Shown one piece after another: positions 16,282-24,170 of a DNA stretch of 34,383 nucleotides. The notes beneath the pieces were generated by a model. That model was not told the DNA's origin. It was given only the letters and a program-made list of their open reading frames with translations, and made no database searches. The stretch's first letter is position 1; each line of letters begins with the position of its first letter. This DNA is from Bacilli bacterium. Lineage in GTDB: Bacteria > Bacillota_I > Bacilli_A > RF39 > UBA660. The translations under genes and the position numbers were made by a program. The stretch lies in assembly GCA_022791775.1 (NCBI GenBank), contig JAAVZT010000011.1, positions 1 to 34,383 on the forward strand. Direction: 5' to 3'.

Positions 16282-17848
16282 AGATAAGTGGTGCAAATAC
16301 TCTTAATATTCGACCAATAAATTTTTTTCTTAAAGAAAATTCTTTTTCCACTTCCCAAGTTATTTCTTGGCTCATTGAAAGAGTATTTTGAAAATCTTCT
16401 TCCATTTTTAAAATAGTTGGATCTTGATACATATAAACAGCATCTTCAAAATTTAAATACAAACTTCGAAAATCTAAATTTACCGAACCGATGACAGCTT
16501 TTTCATCATCACTTACAAACATCTTAGCATGAACAAATCCAGGTGTATATTCATAAATTTTCACTCCAGCTTTTAAAAGGTCTTTATAATAAGTATGAGC
16601 CATATAATATACAGCTTTTTTATCAGCAATATGAGGAAGCAATAATATAACCTCCACTCCACTTAAAGCAACATTACGTATCGTATTTAACATTTCATGA
16701 TCTAATATTAAATAAGGAGTCATAATATGAACATATTTCTTAGCAGTTTGCAAAATGTGAAAATAAGTCACTTCTCCCACTTGAAATTTATCAAATGGAT
16801 TATCTCCAAATGGTAATACAAAACTAGATGAAGTTATTTGTGACGTTACAGGCAAAAACGATTGATACTCTGTCTCTTCTTTTTCATTAATCTGCCAATT
16901 TTCTAAAAACATTAAAACAAAACCACGAACCGCTTCACCTTCAAGTCGGATCATATTATCTTTCCAATGACCAAATCGCTCAATATGGTTGATATATTCA
17001 TCGGCTAAATTTACGCCTCCTGTATAAGCAATTTTCCCATCTATCACTACAATTTTACGATGGTCACGATTATTATATTGCGTCGATATTACTGGTACAA
17101 CTGGATTAAATACTTTGCAAAGAATTCCATAATCTTCTAAATATAAAGGATAATCATGTGGTAAAAGAGTAAAAGAGCAAGTTCCATCATATAACATACG
17201 AACAATTACTCCTTCTTTTACTTTTTGTTTTAAAATTTCTAAAACAGCATTCCACATAACCCCTTTTGCTACAATAAAAAATTCTAAAAATATATATTCT
17301 TTCGCATTTCTTAAATCTTCTAATAATTTCAAAAAAGCTTCTTCTCCTAAAGGAAAATAAGTAGAAGTTGTATTTTGATAAATAGCATATTTGCTAACAT
17401 GATTCATATATTTCACATAATTAGCTACTAAAGGATCTTTATTTTCTAAAACATGTAAAGTTGTTTCATCTTGTGGTTGATAAAAAGCCATTTCTTGATT
17501 TATTTTCTCATATCGTTTGGAAATGGAATACACTCCAATTTGTAATTTAACAAATAAATATATAAAAACTCCCAATGCTGGAAAAACTAAAATCAAAATA
17601 ATCCAGGAAATTTGAAAAGAAGGATTATCCGACTGATTAATAATATAAATAACCAAAATCAAGCCAAGTATGGTTGCTCCTCCAAATAACCATAACATAT
17701 ATTTAGAAAAGAAAACGGCTCCAAAATAAATAATAGCCACTTGAATCGTTAATGCCAAGATAGCTAACGTAAAACGACTAAATAAAATACGAAAAGGAAG
17801 ACTAAATAACCAAGTTACCAAACTACTTTGTTGTTGCTTACTTTTCAT
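16280..17848 (-). CDS. cls: Cardiolipin synthase (phospholipase D family)
   Basis: Condenses two phosphatidylglycerol molecules to cardiolipin and glycerol at the membrane. The 522 residues begin with two or three membrane helices (about 15-105), including a PLD-nuclease N-terminal segment. Two phospholipase D domains follow, with HRKIVVIDG (first HKD motif) and HAKMFVSDDEKAVIGSVN (second). This is the usual ClsA-type layout. The start is preceded by GAGGAAAC. The gene overlaps the end of the DUF308 gene by 11 bases, so the two are translationally linked. Confidence 0.95.
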   Translation of the reverse strand: MKSKQQQSSLVTWLFSLPFRILFSRFTLAILALTIQVAIIYFGAVFFSKYMLWLFGGATILGLILVIYIINQSDNPSFQISWIILILVFPALGVFIYLFVKLQIGVYSISKRYEKINQEMAFYQPQDETTLHVLENKDPLVANYVKYMNHVSKYAIYQNTTSTYFPLGEEAFLKLLEDLRNAKEYIFLEFFIVAKGVMWNAVLEILKQKVKEGVIVRMLYDGTCSFTLLPHDYPLYLEDYGILCKVFNPVVPVISTQYNNRDHRKIVVIDGKIAYTGGVNLADEYINHIERFGHWKDNMIRLEGEAVRGFVLMFLENWQINEKEETEYQSFLPVTSQITSSSFVLPFGDNPFDKFQVGEVTYFHILQTAKKYVHIMTPYLILDHEMLNTIRNVALSGVEVILLLPHIADKKAVYYMAHTYYKDLLKAGVKIYEYTPGFVHAKMFVSDDEKAVIGSVNLDFRSLYLNFEDAVYMYQDPTILKMEEDFQNTLSMSQEITWEVEKEFSLRKKFIGRILRVFAPLI

Positions 17849-18407
17849 TTTGTTTCCTCATTTTAATCAATATGGCCCCATTTTGCAATAAAGTTAATCC
17901 TTCTGCTATTAAAATACAAACCCCCAAGATCATCGTAAATTGAATATCTGAAAAAGGATTTAAAATCACAAATAATCCCAAGAAAATACCGATACCACTT
18001 AATCCCATTAAATAACGCCAAATTGCTTCTTGATTATCATTTAAAAACATACAAATCTCAATTCGTTTCACGTTTTTATAAATCAAATAAATTCCTACCA
18101 TAAATGTCAACATGGATACCAATTCTTCGCTTTTTAATATTGCAATTCCTCCAAAAAGAAAAAGAATTAAACCTTGTGTAAAATCATTACGATATTTACG
18201 AATACTTTGTTCCATTCTAAAAAAATGGATAAAGGAAATTCCTCCAAATAATAAACAAAAAAAGCCAAGTGCCACAATAAAAGTACTCATCATATTTACT
18301 TCTTTTAATAATAATACTATTCCAAAAACCAAAAATAAAAAAGAAAAAAGAAAAGATTCCCAAATACTTTTTTTTATTCTTTGCTTCCGTTCATCTAAAG
18401 ACTCCAT
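17838..18407 (-). CDS. DUF308/HdeD-like membrane protein
   Basis: A 189-residue protein with six hydrophobic helices arranged as three hairpins. Short charged linkers (FRMEQSIRKYRNDF and LNDNQEAIWRYL) separate them, matching the HdeD/DUF308 family. E. coli HdeD is linked to acid resistance, but Firmicute members are uncharacterised. Overlap with the cardiolipin synthase gene and the promoter directly upstream (18430-18457) make it the first gene of the lipid operon. The binding site AGAAGTGA precedes the ATG. Confidence 0.82.
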   Translation of the reverse strand: MESLDERKQRIKKSIWESFLFSFLFLVFGIVLLLKEVNMMSTFIVALGFFCLLFGGISFIHFFRMEQSIRKYRNDFTQGLILFLFGGIAILKSEELVSMLTFMVGIYLIYKNVKRIEICMFLNDNQEAIWRYLMGLSGIGIFLGLFVILNPFSDIQFTMILGVCILIAEGLTLLQNGAILIKMRKQNEK

Positions 18408-18429
18408 AGCTTCACTTCTTTCTATAGCT

Positions 18430-18457
18430 ATTGTAACATTCTATCATCATTTTGCAA
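18430..18457 (-). promoter_or_regulatory. Promoter of the DUF308-cls-popT operon
   Basis: On the minus strand TTGCAA (18452-18457), a 16-base spacer and TACAAT (18430-18435), about 23 bases upstream of the DUF308 start codon. Confidence 0.65.
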
Positions 18458-18460
18458 ACT

Positions 18461-18484
18461 AAAAGTCCTTCTATGAAGAAGGAC
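18461..18484 (-). terminator. Terminator with the stop codon of the surface-protein gene at its loop
   Basis: Arms gtccttc (18465-18471) and gaaggac (18478-18484) pair perfectly. The TAG stop (18471-18473) lies at the loop. On the minus strand a TTTT tract follows. Confidence 0.85.
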
Positions 18485-19706
18485 ATTTATCTATTTTAGA
18501 AACATGAACAGATTGGATCTCCATATTGGTATCACAATTATTACCTAAAAAGAATTCTAAACTAGTTGGAACATTATCTGGTGTGACTTGAAAATAATAT
18601 TGAAGTGATGTATTGGTAGATTGAAGTGATAAACGTTCATAATCAATTCTAGGTGAATTTTGATAAATTTTTACATTAATACACTCTGTTTGAAAGCCAG
18701 TACCCGTATAAACGACTTTATAACAACCTTCCTTAGCGGGAATATAAGGACCAAATTGAACATTAGATGGAGGCAAAACAATTGTTTCTGCTCCAGGCGT
18801 ATAAGACGGATTATCTGGTTTAGTTTTAATCGCACCATTTTTCGGAAAAAAGGTTCCTTCAATTTGATAAGTTCTTGTAAGTTCGGCTTTTTTACCATTC
18901 TGTCCAGTAGCTACACAAGTATAATCATATGTTCCAAGAACTTTAAAAGCTTTAAATGTGGTGACAGATTGATTTCCAAACGAGCCATTTTTACAGACGA
19001 CAGATCCTCCACTCCCACCAAATGTTGCTGTAGCAATTTGCTCTTCTGATTCTATTTCATATTTTCCTGATGCCAACATGGTTAACACAGGTACTTTCGT
19101 ATCAACTTTATACTCTGCTTGATTACTCCAAGAAGAAACTTTTCCTGTCTTTGAAACGGTTCGAAAATAAACATACTGCACTCCATCTTGCCGAAGAATT
19201 AATTCTTCCTTTACTCGACCTAATGGAAGAGTCATCTCATTTGGAATCTCATTTTTATCAGCTGTCACATAATACTCATACGCTTCAATTCCATTATTCG
19301 AATTACCACCTTCTACAAATGAAATAGTAGGATATTCATATATCCAATCATTACTTCCACTTCCAAGAGTAGGAGCTGTTAACTCATTCGGCTTAAAATA
19401 TAAAGTACATTTTGTTCTTGTCTTAGATAATGATTCAATCAATAAAGCCCATTTATCATAATCCCATGTTCCAATGGCTCCATTCGTACAATCAGCTAAA
19501 ACATAATAATCCTCTTTACCTGGCAAATCATTTACTTTTTGCTGAGTGCCATCTTCCGATTCGATAACAAAACTAATTAACGTATCATATTCTAGATTTG
19601 GAACCTGACCTTGAATCACATTATAAATCATTTTTTGTTCATACATAGCAAAACTTTGATAGATAATGATTCCAATTAGCAAAACAAAAGTAAAAATACC
19701 AATCAT
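18471..19706 (-). CDS. Membrane-anchored surface protein with an in-frame stop upstream of its readable start
   Basis: The readable frame from ATG 19706 gives 411 residues. One hydrophobic helix (2-19) is followed by an extracellular part with a paired-cysteine module (ADCTNGAIGTWDYDKWALL ... TKCTLYF, about 72-104). Immunoglobulin-like or fibronectin-like beta segments and three further cysteine pairs follow. No ribosome binding site precedes ATG 19706. The same frame continues upstream through a lysine-rich stretch to ATG 19755-19757, which has a purine-rich GGATGTGGA before it, but it is interrupted by TAA at 19737-19739 (codon 7). Without the lysines the anchor lacks its usual basic side. 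It could be a recent nonsense mutation, or start at 19706 on weak signals. Function unknown; probably an adhesin-like or pilin-like surface protein. Confidence 0.7.
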   Translation of the reverse strand: MIGIFTFVLLIGIIIYQSFAMYEQKMIYNVIQGQVPNLEYDTLISFVIESEDGTQQKVNDLPGKEDYYVLADCTNGAIGTWDYDKWALLIESLSKTRTKCTLYFKPNELTAPTLGSGSNDWIYEYPTISFVEGGNSNNGIEAYEYYVTADKNEIPNEMTLPLGRVKEELILRQDGVQYVYFRTVSKTGKVSSWSNQAEYKVDTKVPVLTMLASGKYEIESEEQIATATFGGSGGSVVCKNGSFGNQSVTTFKAFKVLGTYDYTCVATGQNGKKAELTRTYQIEGTFFPKNGAIKTKPDNPSYTPGAETIVLPPSNVQFGPYIPAKEGCYKVVYTGTGFQTECINVKIYQNSPRIDYERLSLQSTNTSLQYYFQVTPDNVPTSLEFFLGNNCDTNMEIQSVHVSKIDKCPSS

Positions 19707-19810
19707 AATAATACTTTTTGACTTTAAACTTTTTTCTTAAAATGATTTTAAATTCATAGTTCCACATCCCTATTGTGTTATAAACAAATTACTCTTTATT
19801 TTATAGCCAA

Positions 19811-19816
19811 ATTATA
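19811..19816 (-). promoter_or_regulatory. Extended -10 element upstream of the surface-protein gene
   Basis: TGATATAAT on the minus strand, with no clear -35. It lies about 55 bases before ATG 19757. The rest of 19758-19890 is AT-rich and shows only this and the hsp20 terminator. Confidence 0.4.
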
Positions 19817-19865
19817 TCATAAAAAATATAATAATTAAGAAAATTATTAATTAAAAATGTTATAA

Positions 19866-19896
19866 ATAAAAAAATAAGCAGATCAACTACTTATTT
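19866..19896 (-). terminator. Terminator overlapping the stop codon of hsp20
   Basis: Arms aaataagcag (19872-19881) and ctacttattt (19887-19896) form a 10-bp stem with one wobble around a 5-base loop. A T run follows on the minus strand. The TAA stop (19891-19893) is in the stem. Confidence 0.82.
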
Positions 19897-20280
19897 AATT
19901 TCAATATATTTTTTAGTATCGCGTTCCATAACTTTTGGAATAACCAGCTTTAAAATACCATCTACAAAATGGGCTTCAATATGTTCTTCATCCACATCTC
20001 CTAAATAAAAACTTCTTGTATATTTTCCATAAATACGTTCCCGACGAATATATTTTCTTCCCTCGATCTCAGAATTTGATTTATTTTTTTCAGCTGAAAT
20101 CACTAAATTTCCATTATTAAATTCAATTTTAATTTCATCTTTTTGAAATCCTGGCACTTCCATTTCAATATAATAAATATTTGCTTCCTCATAAATATCA
20201 GAACGCATACGAGAAGCATCTCCTTCTATAAAATTGTCGAATAAATCATCTAAATAAAATTTTCTTGGTACAATATTCAT
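19891..20280 (-). CDS. Small heat shock protein, Hsp20/alpha-crystallin family
   Basis: An ATP-independent chaperone of 129 residues that holds unfolding proteins. The alpha-crystallin domain spans about 25-115, with YIEMEVPGFQKDEIKIEF and the dimer-forming GILKLVIPK near the end. A short N-terminal arm and a C-terminal tail (KKYIEIK, carrying an I-x-I motif) flank it. Transcription is driven by a TTGACA/TATGAT promoter whose -35 box lies inside a CIRCE element, so the HrcA repressor should control it. This is a clear heat-shock assignment from sequence. Confidence 0.95.
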   Translation of the reverse strand: MNIVPRKFYLDDLFDNFIEGDASRMRSDIYEEANIYYIEMEVPGFQKDEIKIEFNNGNLVISAEKNKSNSEIEGRKYIRRERIYGKYTRSFYLGDVDEEHIEAHFVDGILKLVIPKVMERDTKKYIEIK

Positions 20281-20305
20281 TCTACCATCTTCCTTTCATG
20301 CTCTC

Positions 20306-20347
20306 ATCATAACACCATTTTTAGCACTTGTCAACAAAGAGTGCCAA
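20306..20347 (-). promoter_or_regulatory. CIRCE operator and promoter of hsp20
   Basis: TTAGCACTT (20321-20329), a 9-base spacer and GAGTGCCAA (20339-20347) match the CIRCE consensus with two departures. On the minus strand TTGACA (20329-20334), a 17-base spacer and TATGAT (20306-20311) form a near-perfect promoter embedded in it. Confidence 0.93.
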
Positions 20348-20352
20348 TTCAA

Positions 20353-22446
20353 TTAATAACCACGACCTCGATCGGTTATTATATTTTTACTACAATAATA
20401 AGTTAATAGAAAATATCCACCATAAATAAATACAAGTACACTAGAAGTCATAATAATAGATTTAAAAAGTTGTTCATTACCAAACGTTTCTAAAAGATAA
20501 TTGCAAAACTGAATTCCAAAAATAGAATGAATTAAAGCAAAAAGAAGTGGAAAGAAGAAAAAAATTGCAATCTGATAAAATAAAGCCCGACAGATCATTT
20601 TTTCATCAGTCCCCAATTTACGTAGCATTTGATATCTTATCTTATTATCAGCACTTTCACTCAATTCTTTTAACGCTAAAATAGCAGCACTCGACATCAA
20701 GAATATAATTCCTAAATATAAACCAATAAAAGTAACCATCGCACTTAATCCAACACTACTTTCATACAAACTTGCCTTAGTTATCCAACTAAGCTGACTA
20801 TAAGAAAGTTGTTGAAAATAAGGATGTTGTTGAAAAGAGACAATCATTTTTTCAATATTTTCCTTTTGCTCATCATTTCCTTTATAATTAGCCACTAAAA
20901 TATTCTCTTCGCGTAAATCATCCGTCAGCAAAGAATCTGGTACAAGAAATAATCCGGAATTAATATGCCCTTGCGACATATAAATAAATCCTTCTTGACA
21001 AGTTTGATATTTTGGCGTTAAAGTTACTCCCTCAAATAGAAGTGGAGTTTTCAAATTTAGAGCAACATTACGAAGAGATTCCATACTAGAAAAATTTGCT
21101 AATAAAATATATTCTGAATCTAAAAGCGAATAAGTCGGCAAACTAAATTTTGAAGCCAAGCGATTATAATCGCTTATTTTCATAAAATCTTCTACCATAT
21201 CATAAGAAAGATACGGATTCTGCTCCTTTACAATCGAATAAGCATCGCCAAGTGTTTTTTGAAATGTCATATTAGGAACTCGATACAAAGATATTTCTAG
21301 AATATCATCTAACCAATTTTCATAATCAAATGATGCTTGTTGAAAAGACTCTAAAATACTGAGCTTCGTATCCATGCGATCTGCATCATTTAAGAGAAAA
21401 TCATATGAAATACCTTGATTATTATTTTTTTGTTCTAAATTCATTTTCTTGACTACTTGTAAATCTATTGGAGCCATTTTTTTCAAATTATAAGTCATAG
21501 AATTTTGAATCGACCAAGCACTTGATAAAATACAAATCGTCAAAAAAAGTAAAATCGTAATGACACTAAGAGAAAACGTTGTCGTATTAATTTTACTACT
21601 TACCTCTCGAACAATAAAACTATTTAATTGATGAAAATAATGAGCTCGAAAATGCATCATAATTCGTAAAAATACACCAGATAAAGACCAAATAATGAGA
21701 AAAGTAGCACCTAATCCCAAAAAGATTGGTAAAAAAATATCGCTCGCATTTGTTAATGTAGTAACTCCAATTGTCACTTTATAATAAGCAAAAGAAAGTG
21801 CTCCAACTGCAAGAAAAAACAAAAAGATGCATAATAGTGGACTTTTTAACTTGACTTGTTCGCTTTTCTTAGAAGCTTGTAATAAATCAATTAACTTACA
21901 TTTTCCAACACTAATTGTATGAAAAATCATTACACAACCATACATAATACCAAAATAGATAATAGTTTTCCAAAATGCTAGCGCTGAAAAAACAAATTGA
22001 AAATGAGTTAAATCTGCTTCAAACAAATTAGCTACAAAAACACTCATAATTTGAGATAAAAAAATACCAATTCCCAATCCTACAAAAAGAGATAAAAGAC
22101 CAATAAAAAATGTTTCACATAATAAAAGTTTTGAAATATTCTTTTTTTCCATTCCAAGAACCATATAAATTCCAAATTCTCGACTTCGTCTTTTCATTAA
22201 AAAACGACTTGCATAAAGAATTAAAAATCCAAGAACAAGTGCAACAAAAACACTAACAATAGACAACATATTCATGAGTAATTGAATAATTGCTTGCGTA
22301 TTTTTTGAAACATCTAATAAAACCGTCTGACTTTCAATTGAATTAAACAAATAAAAAATAGCAACTCCTAAAATCAAAGTAAAAAAATAAATTGCATAAT
22401 CTTTAAAACTTTTTTTTAAGTTTTGCCAAGATAGTTTAAATAACAT
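20353..22446 (-). CDS. BceB-type ABC transporter permease
   Basis: A membrane subunit of a peptide-antibiotic sensing and resistance transporter. The product from ATG 22446 is 697 residues. It has ten predicted helices with the N-terminal FtsX signature (RRSREFGIYMVLGMEKKNI) and a large extracellular domain of about 220 residues between helices 7 and 8 (about 310-540). Three helices close the protein. This is the BceB/VraE/PsdB layout, in which the large loop senses the antibiotic complex and signals to a BceS-type kinase. GGAGGAGAT precedes ATG 22446, an upstream in-frame ATG at 22464 being less well placed. It overlaps the ATPase gene by 11 bases. No clear terminator follows, so readthrough into hsp20 is possible. 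Confidence 0.93.
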   Translation of the reverse strand: MLFKLSWQNLKKSFKDYAIYFFTLILGVAIFYLFNSIESQTVLLDVSKNTQAIIQLLMNMLSIVSVFVALVLGFLILYASRFLMKRRSREFGIYMVLGMEKKNISKLLLCETFFIGLLSLFVGLGIGIFLSQIMSVFVANLFEADLTHFQFVFSALAFWKTIIYFGIMYGCVMIFHTISVGKCKLIDLLQASKKSEQVKLKSPLLCIFLFFLAVGALSFAYYKVTIGVTTLTNASDIFLPIFLGLGATFLIIWSLSGVFLRIMMHFRAHYFHQLNSFIVREVSSKINTTTFSLSVITILLFLTICILSSAWSIQNSMTYNLKKMAPIDLQVVKKMNLEQKNNNQGISYDFLLNDADRMDTKLSILESFQQASFDYENWLDDILEISLYRVPNMTFQKTLGDAYSIVKEQNPYLSYDMVEDFMKISDYNRLASKFSLPTYSLLDSEYILLANFSSMESLRNVALNLKTPLLFEGVTLTPKYQTCQEGFIYMSQGHINSGLFLVPDSLLTDDLREENILVANYKGNDEQKENIEKMIVSFQQHPYFQQLSYSQLSWITKASLYESSVGLSAMVTFIGLYLGIIFLMSSAAILALKELSESADNKIRYQMLRKLGTDEKMICRALFYQIAIFFFFPLLFALIHSIFGIQFCNYLLETFGNEQLFKSIIMTSSVLVFIYGGYFLLTYYCSKNIITDRGRGY

Positions 22447-23203
22447 CGCCGAAATCTCCTCCAAGTAACGTAACTACATCAATTATTTGATCAAAAAAGC
22501 TCTTTCGACTTTGATCACCTTTTCGAATCTCATTAAAAACTTTTCCATCTTTAATAAAAATAATTCTTGATGCATAACTAGCTGTAAAGGCATCATGAGT
22601 AACCATTAATATAGTTGTATTTCGTTTCGTATTTAAATAAGAAAAGCTCTCTAACAACATCTTTGCATTTTTAGAATCTAATGCCCCTGTTGGTTCATCG
22701 GCCAAAACTAATTTTGGGTTTGTGACAATTGCCCTTGCGCTCGCAACTCTCTGCTTTTGCCCACCACTTAATTGATAAGGATATTTTTTTAAAATAGAAG
22801 TAATATCTAAATCTTGACTTACTTTTAAAATTCGTTCTTCCATCTCTTTAAAAGGAACATTTTGAATAGATAAGGCAAGAGCAATATTTTCATAAGCCGT
22901 TAAAGTATCTAACAGATTAAAATCTTGAAATATAAAACCTAACTTTTCACGACGAAATTGATTTAATTGATTTCCTTTTAATAGAGTAATATCTTTACCA
23001 TCTACCAAAATATGTCCACTTGTTACACGATCAATAGTAGCAATACAATTTAATAGTGTTGTTTTTCCAGAACCACTAGACCCCATAATAGCCACAAACT
23101 CCCCTTCTTCTACTCGAAATGAAATCTGATGAATAGCTTTTGTTAAATTATTCTGATTTCCATAATATTTTTCTATATTTTGAATATCTAAAATAGATTT
23201 CAT
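22436..23203 (-). CDS. BceA-type ABC transporter ATP-binding protein
   Basis: ATPase of the Bce-type transporter, 255 residues from ATG 23203, which has a strong GGAGGTGG binding site. Upstream in-frame codons to 23245 are unlikely to be translated. Walker A is GSSGSGKTT, the Q-loop FQDFNLLDTL, the signature LSGGQKQR, Walker B LVLADEPTGALD and the switch His is in THD. The C-terminal tail of about 30 residues beyond the usual end overlaps the permease start. The promoter region holds two exact ATCTTAC repeats (23262-23278), probable sites for the regulator encoded at 25178-25840. Confidence 0.94.
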   Translation of the reverse strand: MKSILDIQNIEKYYGNQNNLTKAIHQISFRVEEGEFVAIMGSSGSGKTTLLNCIATIDRVTSGHILVDGKDITLLKGNQLNQFRREKLGFIFQDFNLLDTLTAYENIALALSIQNVPFKEMEERILKVSQDLDITSILKKYPYQLSGGQKQRVASARAIVTNPKLVLADEPTGALDSKNAKMLLESFSYLNTKRNTTILMVTHDAFTASYASRIIFIKDGKVFNEIRKGDQSRKSFFDQIIDVVTLLGGDFGDVI

Positions 23204-23261
23204 TTTCCACCTCCATTTCATCCAAATTTTACTCAATTTTCCCATAATAATCTATCGAATC

Positions 23262-23278
23262 ATCTTACTAAATCTTAC
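23262..23278 (-). promoter_or_regulatory. Tandem 10-bp direct repeat upstream of the Bce-type ABC operon
   Basis: Plus-strand ATCTTAC occurs at 23262-23268 and 23272-23278, a period of 10 bases. On the minus strand this reads GTAAGAT twice, followed about 10-20 bases later by -10-like TAGATTATTAT. This fits an OmpR-type activator site in front of a weak promoter. Confidence 0.5.
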
Positions 23279-23286
23279 AAAAATGA

Positions 23287-23314
23287 AAGAAAAAAATTAG
23301 ACTATGCTAATTTT
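23287..23314 (-). terminator. Terminator overlapping the stop codon of the Gre-like gene
   Basis: Arms aaaattag (23293-23300) and ctaatttt (23307-23314) with a 6-base loop. On the minus strand a T run follows. The TAG stop is in the first transcribed arm. Confidence 0.85.
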
Positions 23315-24104
23315 CTTGTTTTTGATATAAAATCCGTTTATGATTTTCTTCATTTTTTTCGATTTCTTCATGATTTAATTTAGATAGAATCGTAATCTGA
23401 TAGGTAGCTCCTTTATATGTCAGAGTAAAATGCGTTCCAATCTGCTTTAAATATATTTTCTTTCCAAACTCAGATAAAGCTCCAATTTCATAATAGCCTT
23501 CATAACTTTTCTCTTCTGCATGCCCAGCTAATTTAATCACTTTAATATTGGAATCTTCTCCTTCTTTCATAGCGGAAATCATCAAAAGATCATCTAGTCC
23601 AACAAATTGAGCAGATGGAATGATTTCTAAAATATGAGCATTACAAAAACTATCATGAATTTGATAAGTAACTTTTTCTCCAACAGTTTTATCTAATATA
23701 GCCTTACCCATAGGACTATTAGTAGATACAGATAAAATATTATTATGTTCTCTTTTCCCAACATAAGTAACTAATCTTAACCATAAATCTTCGGTTTCTT
23801 CTTCATCAAAACCAATCGATACGCGAATTAAATCGCCGACATTTACATGACCAACATTTTGCTTTGGAGTAATAATCTCTACTCGCTCCATTTTTTTCTC
23901 TAACAATTGAATTTCTTTTTGAATCTGCATTAAAGAATAAACATCTTCACAATCGAACCCGCCTTTTTTATTATTTGCTGTTCCATTTTCTAGTCGTGTA
24001 TACACTTTATTATAGGAATATTCAAAATTTTTTCTTAAACGTTCCAACTCTCTTAATAAAGTTTGATACCCCTTCGCATCTACATAAAAAACTTCTTTTT
24101 CCAT
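23307..24104 (-). CDS. Divergent GreA/GreB-like transcription factor with extra C-terminal domain
   Basis: Residues 5-80 form a Gre-type antiparallel coiled coil (AKGYQTLLRELERLRKN ... MQIQKEIQLLEKKMERV). Residues 85-160 form the FKBP-like Gre domain, with VNVGDLIRVS and the hallmark SPMGKAILDKTVGEKV. Gre factors enter the RNA polymerase secondary channel and stimulate cleavage of backtracked RNA. The tip carries acidic residues as required (FDCEDV, Asp51, Glu53, Asp54) but is enlarged by a TANNKKGG insertion. Genuine GreA is about 155-160 residues; this product is 265, with about 100 added residues (about 165-250) that I do not recognise. ATG 24104 has AAGGGAAGG upstream; frame continuation to 24152 lacks a site. 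It is the last gene of the desulfoferrodoxin/two-component operon. Confidence 0.8.
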   Translation of the reverse strand: MEKEVFYVDAKGYQTLLRELERLRKNFEYSYNKVYTRLENGTANNKKGGFDCEDVYSLMQIQKEIQLLEKKMERVEIITPKQNVGHVNVGDLIRVSIGFDEEETEDLWLRLVTYVGKREHNNILSVSTNSPMGKAILDKTVGEKVTYQIHDSFCNAHILEIIPSAQFVGLDDLLMISAMKEGEDSNIKVIKLAGHAEEKSYEGYYEIGALSEFGKKIYLKQIGTHFTLTYKGATYQITILSKLNHEEIEKNEENHKRILYQKQEN

Positions 24105-24170
24105 TTTCAAAAACCTTCCCTTATAAAGAAAGTGTATCAAAAAAAGAAACAAAAAACAAGAAATTATTCC

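Noticed and set aside
18660-19327. Open frames on both strands within the surface-protein gene
   Set aside because: The main frame has an anchor, paired cysteines and beta-domain pattern. The alternatives have no such features or start sites.
18471-19757. The TAA at codon 7 of the surface gene might be a recoded sense codon
   Set aside because: TAA ends many other genes in the window normally (for example at 19891 and 11945), so reassignment is untenable.
20355-20380. Inverted repeat aataacc/ggttatt at the end of the Bce-type permease gene as a terminator
   Set aside because: The loop is long and no T run follows on the minus strand. It is at most a weak structure.
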